Shown here in pieces: positions 1-7,132 of a stretch of DNA of 9,208 nucleotides. Position numbers and translations under genes: made by a program. Positions within the stretch are counted from its first letter, which is position 1. Every line of letters starts with the position of its first letter. The notes below the pieces were generated by a model. It made no database searches, was not told the DNA's origin, and worked only from the letters and a program-made list of their open reading frames with translations. The DNA lies in contig WFQZ01000180.1 in assembly GCA_015486785.1 (NCBI GenBank), positions 1 through 9,208 of the forward strand, written 5' to 3'. Source of the DNA: Thermoflexales bacterium (GTDB lineage: Bacteria; Chloroflexota; Anaerolineae; B4-G1; SLSP01).

Positions 1-1677
1 ACCATAGACGTGGTGGACATCGGGACCCCCAACGACCATTACGACATTTCCAATATGTCCGCCTCAATAAACGGCGTGGGCTTGGGCGACATCCGGCCTT
101 CAACGTACATTGATACCGGCGTGGAAGTTCACTTGGACGGGCAAGCGATCCGTCTGGGGCAGCAAGGGACGCTGCATTTTGAGTTCACGATGCCGCCGGG
201 GCTGGTGTATCAAGATACCACCGATAAGACCTACGCTTCGTTCCGCATCACGCCCACGTGGTTCGACCCGGATAGCGTTCGGGGAGATACAAACTATATG
301 ATCGCCATCTATCTGCCGGAGGGCGTCAAGCCGGAAGAGGTCAAATATCAGCAGAAGCCCTTTGACGCCAAACTGATCGATGCCCAAACGGGACTGACCG
401 TGGTGGGCTGGAAATTTCAGGATCGGGCAACCGGCTCTCACATCGTGGGCGTCTCCTTTCCCCAAAACGGCATGAGCAACGTGGAGAAGATGTCGCTGCT
501 CAAAATCGCCTCTATGTGGCTGGACGATCATCCGCTGCTCGTGCTGGGGATGGAAGGCATCATCTTCGTGCTGTTCACCATCCTGTATTTCCGCATCACC
601 GGCGGCACGGGGCTGGTGTTTTACTTCTTCTTCCTCGGTGCGCTCTTCCTGTGTCTATCCGCCGAACCGCTGATAAACCTGGCCGTGCTTCCCATCGTCA
701 TCGCGCTGATGCTCACGGTGGGCAAGAAGCTGAAAAATCGCCCCAAACGCACGCGCTATCTGCCGGCCATCGCCGAGGTGGAAGGCGGCGGCATCAAGCG
801 CGGGTTGACCGCGCCGGAAGCAGCGGTGCTGCTGGAAATGCCGTTGAACAAGGTACTCACCCTGGTGATTTTCGGGCTGCTGGAAAAAGGTGTTATTGAG
901 CAGGTGCAGGTCAAGCCGCTCATCGTGCGCGTCGCCGAGCTGTACCGCACGCGCGGCAAGCCGGGGGCGAACAAGCTCGAAGATCGCAAGCGGCTCCGGC
1001 GGAAGGCGGCCCGCGAGCAGGGAACGGTGATTCACGATTACGAGGATCGCTTTTTGGATGAGATCGAGCAGCACGAGAACAAGCCGGTACAGGGGATGGA
1101 CTTTACCCACGCGATGAAGTGGCTCATCAGCCACACGGCCAAGAAGATGAAGGGGTTTGATCTTTCCGATACGCAGGAGTATTACCGACGAGTGATGACC
1201 CGCGCGATGAAACAAGCGGAATCGCTGGGGGAGATCAAACAGCGGGAACAGTACCTCGACAAGTATTTGCCCTGGGTCATGCTCAATGAGGGCTACGACC
1301 GCGTGTTGGTGACGCCCGGCTACAGCTATTGGCCGCGCTGGGGACGGGCCGCGCTGGGCGGAGGCAGCGGCAAGGTAAGTTTCGGAGGCGGCGGCTCGCG
1401 GAGCAATGGCGTCACCTCGCTGGGCGATGTGGGCGCGTCCTTCGCCGGGTGGGCCGAGAACACGATGGGCGGATTAGCTACCGCCATCCTGCCGAAGTCG
1501 TTGCAACTCCCCAGCTCATCGGGGCTGGTGGACCTCAGCGGGGTAGACCATGTGACGGGCGAGATTTTCAGCGCGTTGGGGTCGGCTTCCGGCGGCAGTG
1601 GTGGCGGTGGAGGAAGTTGTGCTTGCGCCTGCGCCGGATGCGCGTGCGCTTGCGCCTGTGCCGGCGGAGGACGGTAG
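1..1677 (+). CDS. DUF2207-like membrane protein, C-terminal part (5' end off window)
   Basis: The reading frame is open through base 1, so the true start lies upstream; the GTG at 10 is only an internal codon. Counting from that codon as residue 1, residues 1-170 form a beta-rich region (motifs STYIDTGVEVHLDG, ASFRITPTWFDP, YLPEGVKPEEVKY), probably extracytoplasmic. Three hydrophobic segments follow (about 176-195, 200-217, 220-237), then a basic stop KKLKNRPKR that places the rest in the cytoplasm. Residues 252-308 (RGLTAPEAAVLLEMPLNKVL) resemble a winged-helix-like fold typical of DUF2207 (YciQ-like) proteins. Residues 310-430 are charged and helical. From 448 to the end the protein is Gly/Ser-rich and finishes with an alternating Cys-Ala tail (seven Cys at 537, 539, 541, 544, 546, 548, 550). 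The family function is unknown. Family assignment rests on recognised motifs and layout, not on a search. It converges with the opp operon and shares its terminator. Confidence 0.8.
   Translation, partial: TIDVVDIGTPNDHYDISNMSASINGVGLGDIRPSTYIDTGVEVHLDGQAIRLGQQGTLHFEFTMPPGLVYQDTTDKTYASFRITPTWFDPDSVRGDTNYMIAIYLPEGVKPEEVKYQQKPFDAKLIDAQTGLTVVGWKFQDRATGSHIVGVSFPQNGMSNVEKMSLLKIASMWLDDHPLLVLGMEGIIFVLFTILYFRITGGTGLVFYFFFLGALFLCLSAEPLINLAVLPIVIALMLTVGKKLKNRPKRTRYLPAIAEVEGGGIKRGLTAPEAAVLLEMPLNKVLTLVIFGLLEKGVIEQVQVKPLIVRVAELYRTRGKPGANKLEDRKRLRRKAAREQGTVIHDYEDRFLDEIEQHENKPVQGMDFTHAMKWLISHTAKKMKGFDLSDTQEYYRRVMTRAMKQAESLGEIKQREQYLDKYLPWVMLNEGYDRVLVTPGYSYWPRWGRAALGGGSGKVSFGGGGSRSNGVTSLGDVGASFAGWAENTMGGLATAILPKSLQLPSSSGLVDLSGVDHVTGEIFSALGSASGGSGGGGGSCACACAGCACACACAGGGR
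1618..1665 (+). repeat. Imperfect 21-bp direct repeat encoding the Cys-Ala tail
   Basis: Two 21-base units, 1618-1638 and 1645-1665, match at 18 of 21 positions and are separated by six bases. Each encodes Cys-Ala-Cys-Ala-Cys-Ala-Gly in the same frame. All differences are at third codon positions, so the peptide is conserved while the DNA has drifted. This suggests an old duplication kept under protein-level selection. Confidence 0.6.
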
Positions 1678-1702
1678 AAGATAACCCGTAACCCGATCCG
1701 GT

Positions 1703-1738
1703 AAACAAAAAGGGCGCGTTTTCGCGCCCTTTTTGTTT
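1703..1738. terminator. Bidirectional intrinsic terminator between convergent genes
   Basis: A perfect inverted repeat has 16-base arms (1703-1718 and 1723-1738) and a TTTT loop at 1719-1722. The core of the stem is GGGCGCG paired with CGCGCCC, flanked by an A-run on one side and a T-run on the other, so a U-tract follows the GC stem on either strand. It begins 25 bases after the stop of the DUF2207-like gene and lies 22 bases beyond the oppC stop on the opposite strand. It therefore can end both transcripts. Confidence 0.93.
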
Positions 1739-1760
1739 CTGCGGAGGGTTTAAGCAATCG

Positions 1761-2789
1761 TCAGCGCGAACCTTGCATCCGTGGGTCTAACACGTCACGC
1801 AAAGCGTCGCCGACCAGGTTCCAAGAAAGCACGAACAGCACCAAGATCGTACCGGGGTAGATGACGATGTACCAGTATTCAGTCAACTGAGTCATCCACG
1901 CGCGGGCAAACGAGAGCAACTGGCCCCAGTCGGCAAACCCGACTTCGGCCCCGATGCCCAGGAAGCTCAGCGAGGCAAAGGTGATCACGTAACTGCCGAT
2001 CCGCATTGAGCCGAGAACCAACGAGGGGAAGATCGCGTTCGGCAGGATGTGCTTGAACATAATCCGAGAGTCCCGTACCCCGATAACCTTAGCCGCCAAC
2101 ACATACTCACGTTCACGGATGGACAGGATGTCGCTGCGCAACAACCGCGCGAACCCCATCCACCCGAAAGCCATCAAGGCTACAATCGGCGGGAATATTC
2201 CTTTACCCAAAACCGGGGTCAGCACGGCGGAAAGCGTCATCGCCGCCAGCATGAAGGGGAAAGCCATAAAAACATCGGTGATACGCATTAACACCATGTC
2301 CACCCAGCCGCCGTAATAAGCAGAGATGGCCCCAATGGCAATCCCGACGACGGCGCCAACCAAAGTAATGGACAGGCCGACAAATAGCGCAGTGCGCGTT
2401 CCCCAGATCACGCCGTAGTAAATGTCCCATTGTCCGCTGGCCGTTCCCATCAGGTGAATCCACTGATCGTGGCCGGTCACAGCTTTCCACCAGAAGGGCA
2501 TAGGGGGTTGACGGTGAGTCCAATCAGCACCGGGCGGCTTAGGGACAGACCCGTAGCCGTCGCGCGGAATGTGATAGGGGTCCGCTCCCGGAGCAACAGG
2601 AGCCAGAATCGGGGCCGCGGCGGCAATGAACACGAACATCGCCAGCAGCAACAGCCCGATCACAGAAATGGGATTGGTCACCAAGCCTTTGAGCATGCGG
2701 TAAGTGTCCGTCCCCAGCCATGCCTCCAGCTTGCTGATCGTGCGCCCACCAATGATTTCACTTTGCGGAGTTGTTTCCTTTCCAGTCAT
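1761..2789 (-). CDS. oppC: Oligopeptide/dipeptide ABC transporter permease, OppC/DppC type
   Basis: This is the second membrane-channel subunit of a peptide/opine/nickel-type importer, 342 residues from the chosen ATG. TM1 is at about 40-62. A periplasmic loop of about 65 residues follows, then the core with helices near 133-158, 170-192, 198-216, 255-278 and 305-327. The EAA loop that docks the ATPases is visible at 228-251 (EYVLAAKVIGV...FKHILPN), with its conserved Gly and the ILPN ending. The first loop lacks the usual HPFGTD..GRD motif and reads HLMGTASGQWDIYYGVIWG instead. An upstream in-frame GTG at 2798 would add three residues, but it overlaps the AGGAG ribosome site, so ATG 2789 is preferred. 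The gene lies 18 bases after oppB and is the last of the operon, ahead of the shared terminator. The substrate is unknown. Confidence 0.93.
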   Translation of the reverse strand: MTGKETTPQSEIIGGRTISKLEAWLGTDTYRMLKGLVTNPISVIGLLLLAMFVFIAAAAPILAPVAPGADPYHIPRDGYGSVPKPPGADWTHRQPPMPFWWKAVTGHDQWIHLMGTASGQWDIYYGVIWGTRTALFVGLSITLVGAVVGIAIGAISAYYGGWVDMVLMRITDVFMAFPFMLAAMTLSAVLTPVLGKGIFPPIVALMAFGWMGFARLLRSDILSIREREYVLAAKVIGVRDSRIMFKHILPNAIFPSLVLGSMRIGSYVITFASLSFLGIGAEVGFADWGQLLSFARAWMTQLTEYWYIVIYPGTILVLFVLSWNLVGDALRDVLDPRMQGSR

Positions 2790-2797
2790 TACACTCA

Positions 2798-2802
2798 CTC
2801 CT
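2798..2802 (-). promoter_or_regulatory. Ribosome binding site deciding the oppC start
   Basis: AGGAG on the minus strand lies eight bases upstream of ATG 2789. The alternative GTG codon at 2796-2798 overlaps its last base and so cannot use it. Confidence 0.8.
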
Positions 2803-2807
2803 GTACC

Positions 2808-3872
2808 CTAATCCAACCGCACGCGCGGGTCAATGTAGGCATACAAAATGTCTACCAACAAGTTCATCATTACCAGGATGAACCCGTTGAGCAGCACAAA
2901 GGCCAACACGGTGATCACGTCCAGGCTCACCGCTGCATTTGCTGCCGCCGAACCGACGCCGGGGTAATTGTAGACCGTCTCCACAATCACGACGCCGCTC
3001 AGCAGCCCGACGATAGTTCCCCCCGCCAGTGTGACCACGGGCATCAAGCCGTTGGGGAGCGCGTGCCGCATGATCACCACCTTCTCCGCCAAGCCTTTGG
3101 AGCGAGCCGTGGTGATGTAATCCTGCCGCAGCGTTTCCAGCATCGAGGATCGGGTCACGCGCAAGGTCAATGCCCACCACAGGTATGCCAGCGTGATGAC
3201 CGGCAGAATCAAGTGCCGCAGCGCATCCCAGAAAATGTCAAAGCGCAGGTTCAACAAAGCATCCAAGGTGATCATATGGGTGTAGCTGTGGAACTGCCCC
3301 GACTGGATCACCTGGTTGGCCCAGTCCGAGACTCTGCCCGGCGGGAACCAACCTAATGTGGCGTAGAAAATCATCAATAGCAAAAGTCCGAATACAAAGT
3401 CCGGGAACGACCAGCCCACAATGGCAAAGATGCGAACGAAATGGTCGATGAATTTATTGTGATTGACCGCCCCCAATACACCTAAGAACACGCCACCGAA
3501 AAGAACCGGCACCACCGCTAACAACGCCAGCTCAATGGTGGCGGGGAAACGATGCTTGATCATATCCACCACCGGTTGAGACGCGGTGCGCGAGTATCCG
3601 AAATCACCGCGCAGGATGCCGCCCTCAATTTTCCCGGTGGACTGGTCTTTAATCCCCACCAACCAGTTCCAATACTGCACGTACATCGGCTTATCCAGCC
3701 CGTATTTTCTGATCACGCCCTCTAAAACGCGCTCATTTTTCGGGATGTCCCGCACATACAACGCCGAGCGTTCCACGGGGCTGAGAAATTGCAACATCAA
3801 GAAGATCAAGACGGTCACCCCGAACAGCAGCAAGGGGACCATTAGCAAGCGACGAATAATGTAATTGACCAT
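2808..3872 (-). CDS. oppB: Oligopeptide/dipeptide ABC transporter permease, OppB/DppB type
   Basis: This is the first membrane-channel subunit, 354 residues. It starts with the family's characteristic MVNYIIRRLLMVPLLLFGVT, in which TM1 spans about 9-30. A periplasmic region (31-105) carries the family motifs RKYGLDKP and LRGDFGYS. Helices follow near 112-135, 145-172, 222-240, 276-300 and 320-346. The EAA loop is at 251-274 (DYITTARSKGLAE...RHALPN), the cytoplasmic contact for OppD/OppF. The C-terminus ends YAYIDPRVRLD, typical for the family. An extension to TTG 3953 is open, but it would translate a palindrome and has no family support; ATG 3872 has a strong GGAGGG six bases upstream. It is followed at once by oppC, and the two should form a heterodimer. 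Confidence 0.94.
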   Translation of the reverse strand: MVNYIIRRLLMVPLLLFGVTVLIFLMLQFLSPVERSALYVRDIPKNERVLEGVIRKYGLDKPMYVQYWNWLVGIKDQSTGKIEGGILRGDFGYSRTASQPVVDMIKHRFPATIELALLAVVPVLFGGVFLGVLGAVNHNKFIDHFVRIFAIVGWSFPDFVFGLLLLMIFYATLGWFPPGRVSDWANQVIQSGQFHSYTHMITLDALLNLRFDIFWDALRHLILPVITLAYLWWALTLRVTRSSMLETLRQDYITTARSKGLAEKVVIMRHALPNGLMPVVTLAGGTIVGLLSGVVIVETVYNYPGVGSAAANAAVSLDVITVLAFVLLNGFILVMMNLLVDILYAYIDPRVRLD

Positions 3873-3878
3873 GCTTAT

Positions 3879-3884
3879 CCCTCC
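3879..3884 (-). promoter_or_regulatory. Ribosome binding site deciding the oppB start
   Basis: GGAGGG on the minus strand, with a six-base spacer (ATAAGC) before ATG 3872. It selects this ATG over the upstream in-frame TTG at 3953. Confidence 0.85.
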
Positions 3885-3924
3885 GACAGGATCAAGATAT
3901 GACGCTGAACCTTGCAGGCCAAAG

Positions 3925-3954
3925 ATTGGGCAGGAGAGTACTCTCCTGCCCAAT
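3925..3954 (-). repeat. 30-base perfect palindrome between the binding-protein gene and oppB
   Basis: ATTGGGCAGGAGAGT (3925-3939) is followed directly by its exact reverse complement (3940-3954). As RNA it would form a strong hairpin of 12-13 base pairs with a small central loop. It starts 16 bases after the binding-protein stop on the transcribed strand. No T-run follows on the minus strand, so it is unlikely to be an efficient intrinsic terminator. An mRNA 3'-end-protecting or attenuating hairpin fits better. A protein-binding site is the alternative. Confidence 0.85.
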
Positions 3955-3970
3955 GCTAGTTACGACTGAC

Positions 3971-5992
3971 CTACTTCTTCCCCAAGGTGAAGTAGCGGGA
4001 GTCAGCACCGTAGATCGGGTTGTAGTACCAGCCCGTGATCCAGCGCTGCTCGTAGTGACGCCCGGTGGCAACCGCCAAGCGGATGGCCGGAGCGTAGTCA
4101 TAGTCCTTCTGAGTCAGTTCTTTGTAGATCTTGGCCCGCTCAGCAGGATCGCTCGCCGCAACGCCCGCGCTCACGCCGGCCTTGAATTCGTCGAGCATTT
4201 CCTTGGGCATAGCCTGGCGGGAAGCATACGTACCAACCAGGAACGGCTGCGCCCAGTTATGCGGGTCGTGGATGTCCTCTTGCCAACCGCTGATGAAGAT
4301 CGGCATGCGCTTGGCGCGGATCGCGGCCAGGAAGCTGGGCCACGGCAGACCGATGATTTCGATCTGGTACTTGGAATCAATGTCGCTCAGGTCTGCTTGC
4401 AGAATCTGGGCCACGGTCTGGCGGGTGGTGTTGCCGGTGTTGTAGCCAATCTGCATGCGGAAGCCGTTTTCAGCGACCTTGCCGTCCCAGGCCTGCTCCA
4501 GTTCGGACGCGCACTTGTCGGGGTCGTAGGAGTAGTGCGGGCCGTTGGGATCATAGCCCAGCATACCGGGGATCAGGAAGCCCACATTTTGCACACCTTC
4601 GCCGTTGAGCGCGTCCTTGATGAAGGAATCCCAGTCGAAGCAGTAGTTGAAGGCCTTGCGCACATGGATGTCATTGAAGAAATCGGCGGGAATACCGTTG
4701 CCGTCCAGTTGACCACTGCCGATGTATGGGTTGCCGCCCTCGGTGTTGATGTTGAAGACGAAGAAAGCATCGGTGCGTACCACGCTGGGCATACCCTTGA
4801 ACAAGCGCAAGGGAGCATCAGGGGAGTCGGTCGCGCCGCAGTCAAAGTCCATCTTGTCGGCATTCCAGTCACACAGCTCGCCGACCATCGGGTCAACCTG
4901 GGAAACGTCCTCACGCGGGACGTAGGTGAAGTCCGCATCGCCAGCCTTGAGCATCGCGAAGCGGGTGCCCCATTCCTTCACCAGCTTGATCACAACACGG
5001 TCGATCTGCGGGCCGGTAGGGCCACCTTCGAAGACCGGCACATTCTGCTCAACACGCCAGTAGTTGGGGTTGGCAACCAACACGGTCTCCTCACCAGGGG
5101 TCCAGTGATCCAGCATGTACGGGCCGGTACCATTGGTGACATCGCGCAACGGAGCGTTCTCGGAAGACACGCCGTAGAAGTTCTGCCAGGTGGCGCAATC
5201 GCCATCCCAGGTGCCGTGCTCAATGGACCACTTCTTGTCAATGATGGATCCCCAGCTCTGCGCCAAGGTGGCGAGGAAGGGACCCCAAGGCTGGCTCAGG
5301 TGGAAGGTGACGGTGCCGGCATCGTTGTCGGCGACAATCGCGTTCGTCACTTGCTCACAGGCGGCCATCAGTTTGTCTGGATCGGCCTTCTGCAGGTCCT
5401 CGCGGGAGTCGTCCAGGTTGCCCTCAGGGTCTACCAACTCGGCGACATCGTAGATGCCGGTGCCGAAGAACGGCTCGGTGAACAGCCATTGCGGAGACCA
5501 GGTACCGCCCTGGAGCAAACCGCGTTGGAAGGTGTAGGCAACATCCTCAGGGGTCATCTCGTCGCCATTGTGGAACTTCACGCCCTTGCGGATGTGGAAC
5601 ACGTAGGTCATGCCATCATCAGAAATTTCCCACTTCTCCGCCAAGGCGGGGACGAAGGATGTCGCGTCGGTCCCATTGTAGGTCACCAACTGTTCGTAGA
5701 TGTTCTGAATGACCGCATCCCCCGCGCTCTCGTAGTTCCACGCCGGGTCTAGGGTGTCCGTATCCCCGGTGGTGACGCTGTACAGCGTCTTCGGGTCAGC
5801 GGACTTGAACTCCACCGGCTTCTCCGGCTCAGGGGTCGCCGTGACGACGACTTCAACCGTTCCACCAGGAACCTCTTTCGTGACGACCACGGTCTCCACG
5901 ACTTTCTCCGGGGTTGGCGTAGCACAAGCCCCCAACACCATGCTGGCCAGCGTGAGCAGGCCAATCAAACTCCATAAAGTTTTCTTAGACAC
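3971..5992 (-). CDS. ABC transporter substrate-binding lipoprotein, family 5 (OppA/DppA-like)
   Basis: This is the extracytoplasmic solute receptor of the importer, 673 residues. The start is GTG 5992, with GGAGG six bases upstream. Residues 1-23 are a lipoprotein signal with lipobox LGAC, so Cys23 is the lipidated residue. Residues 24-60 form a Val/Thr/Pro/Glu tether common in Chloroflexota binding proteins. The SBP_bac_5 domain runs from about 67 to 670. Its signature region is at 116-155 (ALAEKWEISDDGMTY, RKGVKFHNGDEMTPEDVAYTF). The domain also has TNGTGPYML at 286-294, the hinge-side VRKAFNYCFDWDSFI at 444-458 and the late GLPWPSFLAAI at 548-558. It is longer than the usual 500-600 residues. 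Six further cysteines (212, 266, 374, 385, 451, 494) could form disulfides. The gene lies between oppF and oppB. The fold is clear; whether the ligand is a peptide, sugar or something else is not. Confidence 0.94.
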   Translation of the reverse strand: MSKKTLWSLIGLLTLASMVLGACATPTPEKVVETVVVTKEVPGGTVEVVVTATPEPEKPVEFKSADPKTLYSVTTGDTDTLDPAWNYESAGDAVIQNIYEQLVTYNGTDATSFVPALAEKWEISDDGMTYVFHIRKGVKFHNGDEMTPEDVAYTFQRGLLQGGTWSPQWLFTEPFFGTGIYDVAELVDPEGNLDDSREDLQKADPDKLMAACEQVTNAIVADNDAGTVTFHLSQPWGPFLATLAQSWGSIIDKKWSIEHGTWDGDCATWQNFYGVSSENAPLRDVTNGTGPYMLDHWTPGEETVLVANPNYWRVEQNVPVFEGGPTGPQIDRVVIKLVKEWGTRFAMLKAGDADFTYVPREDVSQVDPMVGELCDWNADKMDFDCGATDSPDAPLRLFKGMPSVVRTDAFFVFNINTEGGNPYIGSGQLDGNGIPADFFNDIHVRKAFNYCFDWDSFIKDALNGEGVQNVGFLIPGMLGYDPNGPHYSYDPDKCASELEQAWDGKVAENGFRMQIGYNTGNTTRQTVAQILQADLSDIDSKYQIEIIGLPWPSFLAAIRAKRMPIFISGWQEDIHDPHNWAQPFLVGTYASRQAMPKEMLDEFKAGVSAGVAASDPAERAKIYKELTQKDYDYAPAIRLAVATGRHYEQRWITGWYYNPIYGADSRYFTLGKK

Positions 5993-6115
5993 TTCTATCC
6001 TCCTTCAGGAATAAAGGTTTACGTAAAAATATTGAACAACTCTAACTTATCCTATTCACTCCAATAAACATCACCTCCTCTCATCCGGTACCATCTCAGC
6101 GCATGAACTCCCGCG
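5993..6115 (-). other. Leader between oppF and the binding-protein gene
   Basis: This 123-base AT-rich gap contains, on the transcribed strand, a perfect ten-base Shine-Dalgarno match (6070-6079), a ten-codon mini-ORF (6042-6071), and the true ribosome site GGAGG (5999-6003) of the binding-protein gene. I see no convincing -35/-10 pair and no intrinsic terminator, so read-through from oppD-oppF seems likely. A weak local promoter cannot be excluded. Confidence 0.5.
6070..6079 (-). promoter_or_regulatory. Orphan perfect Shine-Dalgarno sequence
   Basis: The minus strand reads AGGAGGTGAT, fully complementary to the usual 16S rRNA 3' end. It lies about 80 bases upstream of the binding-protein start. 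The only close ATG begins within the element itself (6071) and opens a nine-residue frame (MFIGVNRIS, stop at 6042-6044). The spacing of ATG to AGGAGG is only two bases. It may be a leader-peptide start, a ribosome standby site or chance. Confidence 0.45.
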
Positions 6116-7132
6116 TTACTTCTTGGGCGGGACTAAATGGCAGGCACAGAAGTGCCCATCCTCAACTTCCACGAACTCAGGTTCCTTCTCAAAACAAATC
6201 GGTTTAGCCTTCCGGCAGCGCGTGCTAAAGTTACATCCTTTAGGCGGATTAGCCGGGCTGGGAAGGTCTCCCTCGATGAGAATTCGTTGGCGGGTTTTCT
6301 CGATTTCGGGATCGGGCACCGGAACAGCCGAGAGCAATGCCTCGGTGTAAGGGTGCAACGGTCGATTGTACAGGGTTTCGCGATCCGCTAACTCCACGAT
6401 CTTGCCCAGGTACATCACGGCAACGCGATCACTGATGTGCCGCACCATGCTCAAGTCGTGGGCAATAAACAAGTACGTCAATCCCAACTGCTCCTGCAGG
6501 TCTTCCAGCAGGTTGACCACTTGGGCTTGAATGGAGACATCCAGAGCGGAGATCGGTTCGTCGCATACGATGAGATCGGGGTTCAAAGCCAACGCGCGGG
6601 CCAAGCCGATCCGCTGCCGCTGTCCGCCGGAAAATTCGTGCGGGTAACGGCGCATAAATTCGGGGTTCAGCCCTACCAGCTCCAGCAATTCCGCGACGCG
6701 CTCCCGGCGTTTCGCACGAGTTGAAGCGATCTTATGCACTTCCAGCGGCTCGCCCACGATGTTCAGCACGCTCATCCGGGGATTTAGCGAGGCATACGGG
6801 TCCTGAAAAATCATCTGGATGTGCTTCCTGGTGCTGCGCATCTCACTGCCGGAGAGTTTGGCTAAGTCCCTCCCTTGGAAGAGCACTTTGCCCGCCGTCG
6901 GCTCGTAGAGGCGGATGATGGTGCGCCCGGTGGTAGTTTTTCCGCAGCCACTCTCGCCCACCAGCCCCAACGTTTCGCCGCGATACACATCAAAAGAGAC
7001 GCCGTCCACGGCCTTCACATCTCCCACATGCCGTTGAAACACCCCGCGCCGAATGGGGAAGTACTTTTTCAAACCCTCGACATGGAGCACTACCTCTTTT
7101 TGCTTCGATTCCATAGGCACCTCGCTTGTCAT
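6116..7132 (-). CDS. oppF: Peptide ABC transporter ATP-binding protein, OppF/DppF type
   Basis: This is one of the two cytoplasmic ATPases of the importer, 338 residues from ATG 7132. The ABC motifs are complete: Walker A GESGCGKT at 59-66, Q-loop Gln110, signature FSGGQRQR at 167-174, Walker B LIVCDEP at 187-193, D-loop SALD at 195-198, and switch His225. The N-terminal KKYFPIRRGVFQRHVGDVKAV is typical of OppF rather than OppD. The C-terminal oligo_HPY-type extension (about 255-338) carries Cys300-x5-Cys306-x6-Cys313 and later Cys329 and Cys331. The start codon overlaps the oppD stop by ATGA, with GAGG upstream, which indicates translational coupling. A second ATG at 7114 also has a GAGG and is possible. 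The frame is open further upstream to 7258, but that part lies within oppD and lacks homology. Confidence 0.95.
   Translation of the reverse strand: MTSEVPMESKQKEVVLHVEGLKKYFPIRRGVFQRHVGDVKAVDGVSFDVYRGETLGLVGESGCGKTTTGRTIIRLYEPTAGKVLFQGRDLAKLSGSEMRSTRKHIQMIFQDPYASLNPRMSVLNIVGEPLEVHKIASTRAKRRERVAELLELVGLNPEFMRRYPHEFSGGQRQRIGLARALALNPDLIVCDEPISALDVSIQAQVVNLLEDLQEQLGLTYLFIAHDLSMVRHISDRVAVMYLGKIVELADRETLYNRPLHPYTEALLSAVPVPDPEIEKTRQRILIEGDLPSPANPPKGCNFSTRCRKAKPICFEKEPEFVEVEDGHFCACHLVPPKK

Noticed and set aside
655..1215. 186-codon minus-strand frame inside the DUF2207-like gene
   Set aside because: Antisense to a coherent membrane-protein frame. His/Arg/Leu-rich with no domain, and no ribosome site of note.
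3873..3953. N-terminal extension of oppB to TTG 3953
   Set aside because: It would translate half of the palindrome, has no homology to permease N-termini and would ignore the strong GGAGGG before ATG 3872.
3899..5752. 617-codon open frame on the plus strand, opposite the binding-protein gene
   Set aside because: It is fully antisense to a gene with a clear family, lipobox and ribosome site. The translation is a low-information Val/Gly/Arg/His-rich sequence with no recognisable domain. Such frames arise from codon bias in GC-rich genes.
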